Assembly (NCBI GenBank): GCA_025765615.1
Contig: JAIVFJ010000280.1
Span: forward strand, 1-64,000
DNA: 64,000 nucleotides
Direction: 5' to 3'
Source of the DNA: Zopfochytrium polystomum
Lineage: Eukaryota > Chytridiomycota > Chytridiomycetes > Chytridiales > Chytridiaceae
The position numbers and the translations under genes are program-made. Each line of letters begins with the position of its first letter. The stretch's first letter is position 1. Below are positions 32,848-45,500 of the stretch, in pieces. A model generated the notes under the pieces. The model had not been told where the DNA came from. It ran no database searches and saw only the letters and a program-made list of their open reading frames with translations.

Positions 32848-35800
32848 ATGGCCGAGCCTTCGCTGACCTATGCCAGCCGCCTCACGGCCGGCGACGTCCC
32901 GACGAATTTCGCGGTTGAAGGGGTCGCACCCTTCCACCCCAGTGGTGCGGAGAACGAAAAATTTCCCCATGTCAGTGAGGTTGGTCGGGCGGACGACAAC
33001 CACCACGGCAACCAGCGTGATCAACCCAGCCCCGCGAAAGTTCTTGAAGAGATCGCCGATCGATGGGCGCAGCCTCTCGGTCTTACTCGCGATGACCTCG
33101 TTGCCGGCGCATTCCCGTTGACCCCGCTGCAATTCGGAACCGTGTCCGCAACAATTCAAAACCCTTCGGCCTACATTCTCCAGGAGGTCTTTCGTCTTGA
33201 CCCATCTCACCAACGGGGCGCGAGCGCGCCGATCTCGAAAGCAGTCGACGCAGACCGCCTCGAGCACTGCTTCAATACGCTTATCGCCGCCCACCCAGTC
33301 CTGCGCACTACCTTTTTGACGACGGCGGTCGGTGGGGTGTGGCAGATGCAGCTCCCGCATGGACATCACGTCGGCAACGGTGGTGCCGGTCGGCTTTTGA
33401 ACGTGACCACCACCACTGACGTTAAAGAATTCGTCCGGAGCGATCTGCGGCGCGGCTTCCAGATCGATACCGACCGGCTTTGGGTCCGCATGACCCTCCT
33501 CTCCGTTGTTGATAATGTCGACTCGTCCCTGCAAACGATGACGACCGCCGTTGAAGGAAGCCAAACAATCGTGTTCACAATCCACCACGCCCTGTACGAC
33601 GGCTGGACCGTGGAACGCCTCTTTGACGATCTTCTCTCTCTCTACTATGGCCGTGTGGACTCCGATGCCGTTATCGCAGCCGGTTTGCAGCAGCCGTCGT
33701 TCAGACATGTCGTTAGAGGGTTCGAGGCAGCTGCTTCCAACCTTGAGCACGCAAGTTTTTGGAAAGCTTACCTGGCAGACCTCGCTCCAGCAGAGCCATT
33801 GACTTTAGGACGTGCGACCACCAGTTTCGTCGATTCTATTTCCGAGGATGCTCCAGTCTGCCTCCTGTCCCGCCAGAGTCTCGACAAAGCCAAGGAAGGC
33901 AGCCGCGCTGCGAACGTCCCACTTTCGATTTTGCTGAAAGCAGCCTGGGCGCTGACGCTGAGGAAATATGAAAGAAGCAGCGATGTTGTCTTTGGGCACG
34001 TCATGTACTCTCGCCATGAAGCCGGTTCTGAAGGGTGAGATCAATTTTATGAAAGCTGTTTGATTATTCTTTAACAAATTTGGTGGTTGACTTTACAGCA
34101 TTGTCGGCCCATTGATCAACACCGTTCCCTTCCGAATCCACCTGGATGATTCTATATCGGTACAGAAACTCTTAACCGACGTGTTGAATCAGCACAATGT
34201 CGTCCAAGAATATGCCGGCGTGTCTCTCGCGGACGCCCATCGATGGGCCAATCTGAGCGGACAGGCCAAATTGTTTAACACTTTGTTCGTGCTGGAAGAT
34301 GTCCCCCTCACTAGTATTGCCCCAGGACCTTTCATTCGAGAATCACCCGGATTGGGAGTGTTCAATCACTTTTGGGGCTTCTCCTTTGAAATTGTTGTCT
34401 GCGTGCTTCAAGACTCTCTGCAACTTCACGCACTGTTTAGCCACTCCGATATGAGCAAGGAAATGGCTGCTACGGTACTTCTGGAATACGATTATACTCT
34501 TTCACTGATGCTTGAGGTGCTTTTGAAACCTGAAGCTCCGACAAGTCGAGCCAATTTGTCGTCTTTTTGGACTCTCTCTCCACCACAGACTGCAAGCAAC
34601 GCTGCAGCTTATTTTGGACGTGATTTGGCCCTCCCACATTATGGCTTGGTTCTACCTGCGTTTGAAGAGCGCGTTCTTCGCAACCCAAGATGGACCGCTG
34701 TCGAGCACGGAACGGACACTCTCACATACGATGAATTGGATGCTGTTTCGTCACACCTGGCGAGCCAATTGTCTTCAGTGGGCTCCGGCCGCCGTGTGGT
34801 TGGGGTTGGCTGCCGAGTCGCAATCGTGATGCGCCGGTCGATCCCGTTTATTGTTTCTGTCATAGCGATCTTAAAGACTGGCGCAACTATTGTGCCGATC
34901 GACGCAGATTTCCCGCCCGAACGGATCTCCTTTATGGTCCTTGATGCCGAGGTGCAAGTCGTACTGTACGACGCCGGCTCTAGTACGGGGCAAATCGGCC
35001 AACTTTCCCGAGAACGGGTGCTTATTAATCTTAAATACAACGTCTCTACGTCGCCTCTAGCCATGGCAGTGAACGTCGAAGATATTCTTGATCACGTTAC
35101 TCATAAGGACGGTCTCCGCCGATTCCGCGCTCCGTCCGAGGACCTCGCAACGGGAGATGATTCGCTCGTCATCTTGTACACCTCTGGATCAACGGGAAAG
35201 CCAAAGGGAGTCTCGCTTTCGCATATCTGCGTCGGAAATACAGTTTTCTCTCAGCTCGACGTTGTCGGGTGCCGAGAACAGTCGAGAATGCTGCAATTTA
35301 TGGCCGTTGGTTTCGATGTCTTTCAGCAAGAGGTTTGGTCGGCGTTGGTGAGCGGTGCAACTCTTGTACTGCGCGAAGACAATGTGTTCGAGACTCTGAA
35401 AAGGGTTGACTCTATTTACATGACACCGACTGGTCTGGGGCACTTGGGGGATCCATTGGACTATCCCAACATCAAAACTGTCTGTGTTGCTGGCGAAGCT
35501 TGCCCACAAGAACTCAAGGATCTGTGGTCGCCGCATGTTCAATTTTCAAACCTTTACGGACCGTCGGAAGCCTATGTCACCCATTCAGCAACTATGCGTC
35601 CCGAAGACGGTGTGACGATCGGCAAGCCGATCCCCAATGCCGCTTGCTACATTCTCGACGAAAACATGCGGCCGGTCCCAGTTGGGGTTTTGGGAGAAAT
35701 TTACCTTGGAGGAGTTGGTATATCGAAGGGCTACGTCAATCTTCCAGACCTCACTGCAAACCGCTTTGTCGATGACCCTTTTCTTGACGATCATCTGTTG

Positions 35801-36568
35801 AACGCGACACAACCGCATCTTCCCAGGCTTTCTGGACGGCCTAAAATGTTCAAATCCGGGGACTTGGGCCGACTGCTTCCGGACGGCAACTTCGACATTC
35901 AGGGTCGACGAGACGACATGGTCAAACTCAAAGGCTATCGTGTTGAGCTTGGAGAGGTCGCGGCCACGATGATGAGGCATCCTCTTGTGACAAACGCTGC
36001 GGCGGTCGTTATAGATGGTCGCTTGGTTGGATTCGCGTCCCCGAAAGATGTTTCGACAGAAAGTCTTCGAAGTTTAGTTTCGCAGCATCTTCCTGTTTAC
36101 ATGGTCCCAACCGTCTTCGTTACATTGGAAAGGATGCCGACAAATCCCAACGGAAAGGTGAGGGCTCGTGGAGCCATTGATAACAGCGACAATTTTGTCG
36201 TCTCCTTATTGCATTTTTACTAACTGAAGTATCTCAAACCGCGTGCTGCAGACGGACAGAAAAATCCTTCAGGCGATGACCATCTCTGTAGCCTCCGAAC
36301 TCACTACAGATTCTGAACGAAAATTGGCCTCCATCTGGGCGAATTTTCTCGGCGTGCCCCTTCGCACGATCGGGAGCAATACATCCTTTTTCTCGTTGGG
36401 TGGCGACTCACTGAATGTCATTAGAGTCGCGGCCGCGTCCTCTGAGGCCGGACTGCCAATCACAGTTGCGGAGATGTTCAAAACCCATTCACTGTCACAC
36501 GCTGCTGCCGTAGCCGAGGCGAACAGGGCAAAAAACATGACGTTTGAATGGCCAGTTGCCTCTTTAAG
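32848..36568 (+). other. NRPS module 1 (C1-A1-T1)
   Basis: Exons 32848..34034, 34099..36157, 36252..36568. A variable leader of about 60 residues precedes C1 (FPLTPLQFG; active site TIHHALYDGWT near 33,585). The intron falls between the N- and C-lobes of C1. A1 has LYTSGSTGKPKGV (about 35,170), FDVFQQEVW, LYGPSEAY, KSGDLGRL and GYRVELGE. T1 has FFSLGGDSL (about 36,390). By alignment to GrsA positions, the pocket reads DVQYCALVTK. Asp235 implies an alpha-amino acid. The residue cannot be named. An intact C domain at the start, without a loading A-T pair, suggests N-acylation or transfer from another carrier. Confidence 0.85.
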
Positions 36569-39500
36569 GTGAATCTGGTCGCACCCACATTGGCTTCGAT
36601 TGTATCTAACGATGTACTTCAAACTTTCAGCCGACGCACTATGCACGAGATCCAAAACGTCTGGTCGCCGCTTCTTCGGATCAACCGCTCGAACATTGAA
36701 GCTTTTCCAACCACTCCCCTTCAGTCAGCCATGATCTTAGGCTCCCTCAAAAACCCTGCTGCCTACATGTATCAAGCTGTCTACACTTCGAAAGGCCATA
36801 CAGTTGACCTTGGACGCCTGCAAAGGGCCGTCCGTTCCGCCTCCCAGACTTATGAAATCCTCCGCACAGTTTTCGTTTCCACCGCATCGGAGGGGCTGAT
36901 TCAAGTCGTTCGGCCAAGAGGAGACCACATTCCCGTCTCTTGTGTGACTAATCTCACACTTGCAAACTTCCTAGCCTCCGACACGGATCGCGGATTTCCT
37001 GTGTCAGGAGTTGATGCCCACTGGCTCAGGGTAACCCTTATCCTCGGTGACGCAGAAACGATCAACGTGACGGCTCAGCTTGATCAGGCACAGCGCAATG
37101 ACCATGTTGTTGTAACCATTCACCACGCCCTTTATGACGGTTGGAGCGTCACCACACTTACTCGAGCGATCATTGAAGCATACGAAGCCGAATCGAGCTC
37201 GTCGGCTTCGCCAATTTCCAGGCAGGTCGGCGCTGGAGGCGGTTCCGCAAGCAACACCCTTCGTCCTTTCATCAACTACCTCTCAGCGCAGCCATTGGAA
37301 CCTGCAAGGCGCTTCTGGGTAGACTATATGCGCGGAGTGGTTCCCGCACCATCACTGTCATTTGGCGCTCAGGGACAAGATGGAGTTGCAGTCTGTGGGC
37401 CAGAGATAGTCCAGAATTGTTCGGTTAGAGCCGACCACCTTGCAGAGGCCGCAAAATCGGTCGGAGTTACCACGGCCACTTTGATGCGAGCTGCGTGGGC
37501 GTTGACACTGCGAAAGTTTTACCGGGCAGACGAGGTAACCTTTGGTCAAGTGTTGGCGAGAAGGGATGCTCCAGTGAAAGGCGTTGAAAGGCAAGTTCCC
37601 CCCTCTGCTTTTTTCCTTTGGATAAAGTAATTACAAGAGATGACTCACCCGCTACTAACAGCATTGCAGGGCCACTTTTGAACACTGTCCCTTGCCGAGT
37701 CAAGTTCTCCAACAACCAGTTGCTGCGTGACCTACTTGTGACACTTCAGGAGGACCACAACGCAATGCTGCCTTACTCTCATTCCGATTTAGTGGTTGTG
37801 CAGAAATGGAGCGACTTGCCTGGCAATGAGCCACTCTTCAACACGCTTTTTCTTTATGAAAACCTTCCCGACGGACCGACCGAGTCCCTTTTCTCAACTT
37901 TTGTGACGACGTCAGAAGGAAAGCGACCAACAGCACAATCTTATTCGTACCACTTTGAGCTAGTCGTTCAACCTGAAAAGGACGAGTTTTTGGTGAATGC
38001 AACCTATGACCCTGCACATCTCAACCATGCGCATGCGATTCTCATTTTGGACGAATATCAATACACAGTTTCTCGCATAATTAAGGGCCTCCAAGACCGC
38101 GAGTTAGTCGGGGAACAGTTGGAACTATCTCCTGGACAACAGTATTTCATACAGAGGCATTCTTCAGGACCGACTGTCGAATGGCCAGACAGATTTGTCC
38201 ATCACGCTTTTGAAAAGGCGTCATCACAATACATGGAGTTCACAGCGGTGGAGCACCGGGGCGAGAAAATTTCTTACGCGGAACTGAATAATCTATCGAA
38301 GAAACTTGCTACGCAACTAAGTCAGTTGGGCATTTCAACGAATGACCGCGTCGCCATCGTCGCACAAAGATCTTTTATGCTGATCGTGTCGCTTCTTGCT
38401 GTACTCAAAGCAGGAGCGACGGCCGTGCCGATCGACTCCACGTTTCCTGACTCCCGGATTAGATATATGGTCGAGGACTCATCATCCAAAGTGATTCTTG
38501 CCACCTCCGACGAAATTTCAGGGCTTTCACGCTTCCATTTTCAAGCGGTCAAGTTTCACCCGGTTGACCTGAGCGCATTGAAGAGCACCGATCTTTCCGT
38601 CGACGGCCTTGCCGGAAACGGCCAAAATCCCTCGGACGCCCTTGTGATTCTTTACACATCTGGTTCGACGGGGAAGCCAAAGGGCGTTCACGTTTCGCAC
38701 GTGAGCGTTGCCAACGTTATTTTTAGTCAAAGGGAGCGGGTCGGCTGCTTCGAAGGTTCGCGGATGCTGCAATTCATGGCCATTGGGTTCGATATGTGCC
38801 AGCAAGAGATTTGGTCGGCCCTGACGAGCGGATCCACACTCGTGTTGCGGGACGACGAAGACGTTGGGCGGTCTTTGCGAACGGTTGACTCTGCCATCAT
38901 CACTCCGACCGGACTTGCCCAAATTGGAAAGCCCACGGACTTTCCCAACCTTCGTACCGTGTCTGTGATCGGGGAGCCTTGCCCCTCGGAGTTGAAGAAC
39001 CTCTGGTCTCCGCACGTTGTGTTCAACAACACATACGGCCCAACCGAGGCAACGATTGTAACACACGGCACACGCCTGTTTCCAGACAGTCGCGTTACCA
39101 TTGGCCGTCCCATCGCAAACACGAGCTGCTTTGTCGTCGACCAAAACATGCAACAGGTGCCGATCGGAGTGGTTGGGGAGATTTGCGTCGGCGGCTTGGG
39201 ATTGTCGCCTGGATACATCAACCTGCCCGAGCTGACGGCGGCGGCGTTTGTTCCAAATCCTTTCAGTTCTGGCGGCGACCGACTTTACCGCACAGGCGAC
39301 CTCGGCAGAGTTCTTCCGTCCGGTGACTTTGAGGTCCTCGGGCGTCGGGACGAGCAAGTCAAGCTCAAAGGGTACCGCGTCGAGCTGGGAGAGGTGGAGG
39401 CTGCGCTGACGTCTCACCCTCGCGTGTCGACGGCCGCGGTGATTGTCAAGGACAAGACGCATTTGGTTGCGTTCGTCACGCCGGCCGACGTCGTCGTGGA

Positions 39501-42500
39501 CGAGCTGCGCGACGTGGCAGCCGCCAAGCTGCCTCCGTACATGGTGCCTGCGGCGTACGTGCGACTGAGTCAAATGCCCGTCAACGCCAACGGAAAGGTG
39601 AGAAGTCTCTCGTAGTACAATTGGACTCCATTTCGCGAAAGGGAGTGACTCTGCCGAAAGTGGGCCAGTTCCCTTTTCCTTCTCTTTCAATCCTCCGCGC
39701 TCCTTTCGTCATTGTATGCCGTCTATCCACGAAAGGCCCGGTCGACTCCTCGCGCTGGGTCACCAACCGACTTGCTAATTATCATTCTTACTGTTCTTTT
39801 TAACTACTCTTGGGTGCCAAACGCCTTGCACATCAAACAGACGGACAAAAAAGCCCTCGCATCGATGGCCATTTCACTTGACGAAGGCGAGGAAGCGTTG
39901 ACGGAGACCGAGGCGCGGTTGGCTGACGTCTGGTCTGGCGTGCTGGACGCGCCGTTGACAGCCATTGGGAAGAACACGTCCTACTTTGCGGTGGGGGGAG
40001 ACTCTATCTCCATGATTCGAGTTGCGTCCCGCTGCCAGCAGGTCGGCCTGCCGGTGTCGGTCGCCCAGCTCTTCCGTGCGCAGACGCTTGCGAGGACGGC
40101 TGCCGTCATTGACGCAAACCTGACCGACGATGCGGCACGCAGCGGCTCAGTTCCAGACATCGCGCCGATCCCGGACATTTCTTTGAGGTGAGGATTTCTC
40201 ATATTCACATTCTGACCAGACAAGGAGCGAGGACGTTCATTCTGACTCCCCTTGTACTGCAGTCCCGAAACGAAACAGGAAATTCTGGACAATTTCGGAG
40301 AAATGTTGGGGCTGCATCGCGACGCAGACTTTGTTGCGTTCCCTCCGACGCCTCTGCAGGCGGGCATGATATCAGCCACGATGCTGGATCGGTCCGCGTA
40401 CATCTACCAACGCGTTTTCAAGGCGACCGAGTCCGTCGACGCTGGCCGCCTGGTCGCAGCGCTCGAGAGCCTGCTGGCACAAACGGACTTGCTTCGAAGC
40501 TCTTTTGTTGTGACTGCGTCAGAAGGCGTCTGCCAAGTGATACGCCCGACCAGCAGCGACACTCGGCTGCGTTTGGAGCAGGCAGAGACCGGCCTGGAGG
40601 AATTTCTCGCGGCGGACCTTGCTGACGGATTTGATGTCGGGCGGAAGGATTGGATTCGCGTGACGCTTTTGCGGCCGGCCGACGGCGCTCACTACGTTGT
40701 TGTTACCATGCATCACGTTCTGTACGATGGCTGGTCCATGGACATGGTTGCGAGCGACCTGTTCGGACTCTACTTTTCGCAAGACGTCGTGCCGCGTCCG
40801 TCGTTCAGGGCTTTTGCGGGATTTGTCCACGGACAGGACCGTGAAAAGAGCCGCGTTTTCTGGAACGACTACCTTCGCGGAGTCGGGCCTGCGGAGCAGC
40901 TTCTCGGTGGCCGCTTTGGCGGTCCCATTGTTGAAGTGGCGGACGACAGCTTGATCGAGCTGTCATGCAAGCGACCAGTAGCCGAACTGGCAAAGGTTGC
41001 TTCGACCGCGGGCGTGACGCTGGCCATCCTGGCAAAGGCGGCGTGGGCGTTGACCCTTGGAAAGTACCTCCGGAAGCGAGAAGTCGTCTTTGGCCAGCTG
41101 GTCGCCACGCGGGACGCGCCGATTGCAGACATTGACAGGCGAGTTGCATTTTGTTTTATGTTCTTCCCTTTTTCTATTGTTCCTCTCGTGTCCCGCCGAG
41201 TGGCGCAATTGTCGGAGACCGATTTTTTAAACTTGACTTTTATCCCAACCGACTCCTGTTTACACATCTTGAAAATGTGTCACCACCCACTATTCCGCCA
41301 AACACTGCGATGAACCCGCACGGGATCGGCGCTTCATCGTCAATTTAGGATGATTGGTCCATTGATCAACACCATGCCCTGCCGCGTTGACCTCGACGGC
41401 ACTGAAACCGTTGAGCTGCTTCTTCGCAGGTTGCACGAAGACCACATTGCAATGCTGGATCACGTCCACACGCCCTTGCTGGATATCCAGCGGCAAATGG
41501 GCATTTCTGGGGACAGCAAGCTGTTCGACTCTTTGCTGATTTTTCAAAATGTCCCCGAAGAGCTGTCCACGCATGGTGACGCGACAGCCAAGTTTGTTGC
41601 CTGCAACGACCTCCTTCAATCCCGTTCGCGCGCGAACGCCTATTCGATTGAGCTGGAGCTTCTTCCTCGTGGATCCATCTTGAACGTCAACGTGTTTTAC
41701 GACCATTCTGCAATGACCCGCGAAATGGCCGTCTTGATCGTCAGGGAGTTTCTGGATGTATTAGAAACTCTGGAGCTGTCTGTTCAACTCTCTGGATTGA
41801 TGTCCTTGTCGACGAGTCAGAGCACGGTTCTGACCTCCTTCAGCGACGGAGAGAAGCCACAGCTTGCACAGGCGTTCGTTCACAAAGAGTTTTTATGCCG
41901 CAGCCAACTGCTACCTTTCTCTCCTGCGTTGGAATCTGGTGGGCATTCGCTTTCGTACGGTGAAGTTGAGGACTACTCTCGTCGCCTTGCACTCGTTCTC
42001 CTTGCAAACGGTCTTGGTGTACGCTCAAGAGTTTCAATAGTAATGAAACGGTCGACAGAATTCATACTTTCAATTATTGCTGTCCTTCGTATTGGTGCAG
42101 CGGCAGTTCCAATTGATTCGAAGTTCCCAACTGAGAGAGTGGAGTACATGCTCTTGAATTCCTCATCTGATTTTGTTCTTTTCCACGACGAAGAACCACA
42201 GCCGACCCCTTGGGCTGCTTCTGTTAGTGGAGTGGGAGTCAGTTTGCGAAAGCTAAATGCACTGCCATCCGGGATATTCCATGATAGTCAGTACTGCCCG
42301 GATCCAACTGACGCAGCGGTGATCCTATACACATCTGGTTCGACGGGGAAGCCAAAGGGCGTTCACGTTTCGCACGTGAGCGTTGCCAACGTTATTTTTA
42401 GTCAAAGGGAGCGGGTCGGCTGCTTCGAAGGTTCGCGGATGCTGCAATTCATGGCCATTGGGTTCGATATGTGCCAGCAAGAGATTTGGTCGGCCCTGAC

Positions 42501-45500
42501 GAGCGGATCCACACTCGTGTTGCGGGACGACGAAGACGTTGGGCGGTCTTTGCGAACGGTTGACTCTGCCATCATCACTCCGACCGGACTTGCCCAAATT
42601 GGAAAGCCCACGGACTTTCCCAACCTTCGTACCGTGTCTGTGATCGGGGAGCCTTGCCCCTCGGAGTTGAAGAACCTCTGGTCTCCGCACGTTGTGTTCA
42701 ACAACACATACGGCCCAACCGAGGCAACGATTGTAACACACGGCACACGCCTGTTTCCAGACAGTCGCGTTACCATTGGCCGTCCCATCGCAAACACGAG
42801 CTGCTTTGTCGTCGACCAAAACATGCAACAGGTGCCGATCGGAGTGGTTGGGGAGATTTGCGTCGGCGGCTTGGGATTGTCGCCTGGATACATCAACCTG
42901 CCCGAGCTGACGGCGGCGGCGTTTGTTCCAAATCCTTTCAGTTCTGGCGGCGACCGACTTTACCGCACAGGCGACCTCGGCAGAGTTCTTCCGTCCGGTG
43001 ACTTTGAGGTCCTCGGGCGTCGGGACGAGCAAGTCAAGCTCAAAGGGTACCGCGTCGAGCTGGGAGAGGTGGAGGCTGCGCTGACGTCTCACCCTCGCGT
43101 GTCGACGGCCGCGGTGATTGTCAAGGACAAGACGCATTTGGTTGCGTTCGTCACGCCGGCCGACGTCGTCGTGGACGAGCTGCGCGACGTGGCAGCCGCC
43201 AAGCTGCCTCCGTACATGGTGCCTGCGGCGTACGTGCGACTGAGTCAAATGCCCGTCAACGCCAACGGAAAGGTGAGAAGTCTCTCGTAGTACAATTGGA
43301 CTCCATTTCGCGAAAGGGAGTGACTCTGCCGAAAGTGGGCCAGTTCCCTTTTCCTTCTCTTTCAATCCTCCGCGCTCCTTTCGTCATTGTATGCCGTCTA
43401 TCCACGAAAGGCCCGGTCGACTCCTCGCGCTGGGTCACCAACCGACTTGCTAATTATCATTCTTACTGTTCTTTTTAACTACTCTTGGGTGCCAAACGCC
43501 TTGCACATCAAACAGACGGACAAAAAAGCCCTCGCATCGATGGCCATTTCACTTGACGAAGGCGAGGAAGCGTTGACGGAGACCGAGGCGCGGTTGGCTG
43601 ACGTCTGGTCTGGCGTGCTGGACGCGCCGTTGACAGCCATTGGGAAGAACACGTCCTACTTTGCGGTGGGGGGAGACTCTATCTCCATGATTCGAGTTGC
43701 GTCCCGCTGCCAGCAGGTCGGCCTGCCGGTGTCGGTCGCCCAGCTCTTCCGTGCGCAGACGCTTGCGAGGACGGCTGCCGTCATTGACGCAAACCTGACC
43801 GACGATGCGGCACGCAGCGGCTCAGTTCCAGACATCGCGCCGATCCCGGACATTTCTTTGAGGTGAGGATTTCTCATATTCACATTCTGACCAGACAAGG
43901 AGCGAGGACGTTCATTCTGACTCCCCTTGTACTGCAGTCCCGAAACGAAACAGGAAATTCTGGACAATTTCGGAGAAATGTTGGGGCTGCATCGCGACGC
44001 AGACTTTGTTGCGTTCCCTCCGACGCCTCTGCAGGCGGGCATGATATCAGCCACGATGCTGGATCGGTCCGCGTACATCTACCAACGCGTTTTCAAGGCG
44101 ACCGAGTCCGTCGACGCTGGCCGCCTGGTCGCAGCGCTCGAGAGCCTGCTGGCACAAACGGACTTGCTTCGAAGCTCTTTTGTTGTGACTGCGTCAGAAG
44201 GCGTCTGCCAAGTGATACGCCCGACCAGCAGCGACACTCGGCTGCGTTTGGAGCAGGCAGAGACCGGCCTGGAGGAATTTCTCGCGGCGGACCTTGCTGA
44301 CGGATTTGATGTCGGGCGGAAGGATTGGATTCGCGTGACGCTTTTGCGGCCGGCCGACGGCGCTCACTACGTTGTTGTTACCATGCATCACGTTCTGTAC
44401 GATGGCTGGTCCATGGACATGGTTGCGAGCGACCTGTTCGGACTCTACTTTTCGCAAGACGTCGTGCCGCGTCCGTCGTTCAGGGCTTTTGCGGGATTTG
44501 TCCACGGACAGGACCGTGAAAAGAGCCGCGTTTTCTGGAACGACTACCTTCGCGGAGTCGGGCCTGCGGAGCAGCTTCTCGGTGGCCGCTTTGGCGGTCC
44601 CATTGTTGAAGTGGCGGACGACAGCTTGATCGAGCTGTCATGCAAGCGACCAGTAGCCGAACTGGCAAAGGTTGCTTCGACCGCGGGCGTGACGCTGGCC
44701 ATCCTGGCAAAGGCGGCGTGGGCGTTGACCCTTGGAAAGTACCTCCGGAAGCGAGAAGTCGTCTTTGGCCAGCTGGTCGCCACGCGGGACGCGCCGATTG
44801 CAGACATTGACAGGCGAGTTGCATTTTGTTTTATGTTCTTCCCTTTTTCTATTGTTCCTCTCGTGTCCCGCCGAGTGGCGCAATTGTCGGAGACCGATTT
44901 TTTAAACTTGACTTTTATCCCAACCGACTCCTGTTTACACATCTTGAAAATGTGTCACCACCCACTATTCCGCCAAACACTGCGATGAACCCGCACGGGA
45001 TCGGCGCTTCATCGTCAATTTAGGATGATTGGTCCATTGATCAACACCATGCCCTGCCGCGTTGACCTCGACGGCACTGAAACCGTTGAGCTGCTTCTTC
45101 GCAGGTTGCACGAAGACCACATTGCAATGCTGGATCACGTCCACACGCCCTTGCTGGATATCCAGCGGCAAATGGGCATTTCTGGGGACAGCAAGCTGTT
45201 CGACTCTTTGCTGATTTTTCAAAATGTCCCCGAAGAGCTGTCCACGCATGGTGACGCGACAGCCAAGTTTGTTGCCTGCAACGACCTCCTTCAATCCCGT
45301 TCGCGCGCGAACGCCTATTCGATTGAGCTGGAGCTTCTTCCTCGTGGATCCATCTTGAACGTCAACGTGTTTTACGACCATTCTGCAATGACCCGCGAAA
45401 TGGCCGTCTTGATCGGCAAGGAGTTTATCGATACCTTGGAATTCATTTCTTCACGCCTAAAGGTTACAGTCTCATCCGCGCTTCAATTGTCGCCGTTACA

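Noticed and set aside
38527..39690. Long minus-strand open frame (387 codons) antisense to A2, with a copy at 42,325-43,365
   Set aside because: It is the mirror of GC-rich NRPS codons, has no domain, and repeats only because the NRPS segment is duplicated.
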